Origin: Candidatus Martarchaeota archaeon
Lineage (GTDB): Archaea > Micrarchaeota > Micrarchaeia > Micrarchaeales > CABMGC01
Assembly: GCA_023485825.1 (NCBI GenBank)
Contig: JAMCZF010000043.1
Coordinates: 1 to 6,298, forward strand
Length of the DNA: 6,298 nucleotides
Reading direction: 5' to 3'
The stretch's first letter is position 1, and every line of letters starts with the position of its first letter. The translations under genes were made by a program, and so were the position numbers. A model generated the notes under the pieces. That model saw nothing but the letters and a program-made list of their open reading frames with translations. It ran no database searches and was not told the origin of the DNA. Positions 6,241-6,298 of the stretch are shown here, piece by piece.

Positions 6241-6298
6241 ATGGAACTTACCGCGAAGATAGAGATATTTCCCACGCCCGCACAAAAAGATACGCTAT
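6241..6298 (+). CDS. tnpB: TnpB-like RNA-guided nuclease of an IS605-type element, first 19 codons only
   Basis: The start MELTAKIEIFPTPAQKDTL matches the typical TnpB opening: a beta strand with alternating charged and hydrophobic residues, then PTPxQ and a Leu, part of the N-terminal wedge region. TnpB proteins are RuvC-fold nucleases guided by an RNA derived from the element's right end, and help keep the element in place. The RuvC motifs, zinc finger and guide RNA all lie outside the window, so whether the protein is intact cannot be judged. The ATG at 6241 fits both the family start and the TATA spacing. Confidence 0.8.
   Translation, partial: MELTAKIEIFPTPAQKDTL

Larger units (their letters stand above)
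6150..6298 (+). mobile_element. Left end of an IS200/IS605-superfamily element (TnpB-carrying), right end beyond window
   Basis: The element is inferred from three things together: reductase homology ends near 6149, a terminal-type hairpin sits exactly there, and a tnpB-like gene starts 91 bp in. No tnpA fits between the hairpin and tnpB; a tnpA could only be downstream, or the element may be tnpB-only (IS1341-like). The exact boundary is uncertain by several bases, because these elements make no target duplication and their end hairpins may sit a few bases inside the end. Confidence 0.7.

Overview
The window looks archaeal. It encodes a two-gene archaeal-type phenylalanyl-tRNA synthetase (an alpha subunit of about 490 residues and a beta subunit of about 546, much shorter than the usual bacterial beta). 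It uses AGG/AGA and ATA codons heavily. Short gene starts lie close to TATA-like boxes. No rRNA or other taxonomic marker is present. A Thermoplasmata or Micrarchaeota-like acidophile would fit a quinone-using archaeon, but that is a guess.

Left part (1-2454, minus strand): a tight three-gene unit. Two tandem paralogous UbiA-superfamily prenyltransferases with MenA-type aspartate motifs are followed by a polyprenyl diphosphate synthase that runs off the left edge. Gaps are 16 and 4 nt, so one transcript is likely. The natural reading is isoprenoid chain synthesis plus transfer of the chain to an aromatic acceptor in the membrane (menaquinone-type quinone), although an archaeal lipid role is not excluded. 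The paralogs are diverged overall but share nucleotide-identical blocks of 65, 36 and 34 bp at a constant offset of 964 bp.

Middle (2455-5638, plus strand): a short divergent promoter region, then pheS and pheT separated by 3 nt, both apparently intact.

Right part (5640-6298): the C-terminal half of an aldo/keto reductase on the minus strand, ending 1 nt from the pheT stop. Its N-terminal half is missing. The reading frame loses homology at a perfect 8-bp stem hairpin (6150-6168). This is followed by an AT-rich promoter and the first 19 codons of a TnpB-like protein on the plus strand. The simplest account is an IS200/IS605-superfamily element inserted in the reductase gene, with only its left end visible here.

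No CRISPR array, tRNA or rRNA was seen. The clearest points for follow-up are the duplicated prenyltransferase pair with gene-conversion-like blocks and the TnpB element that broke the reductase gene.
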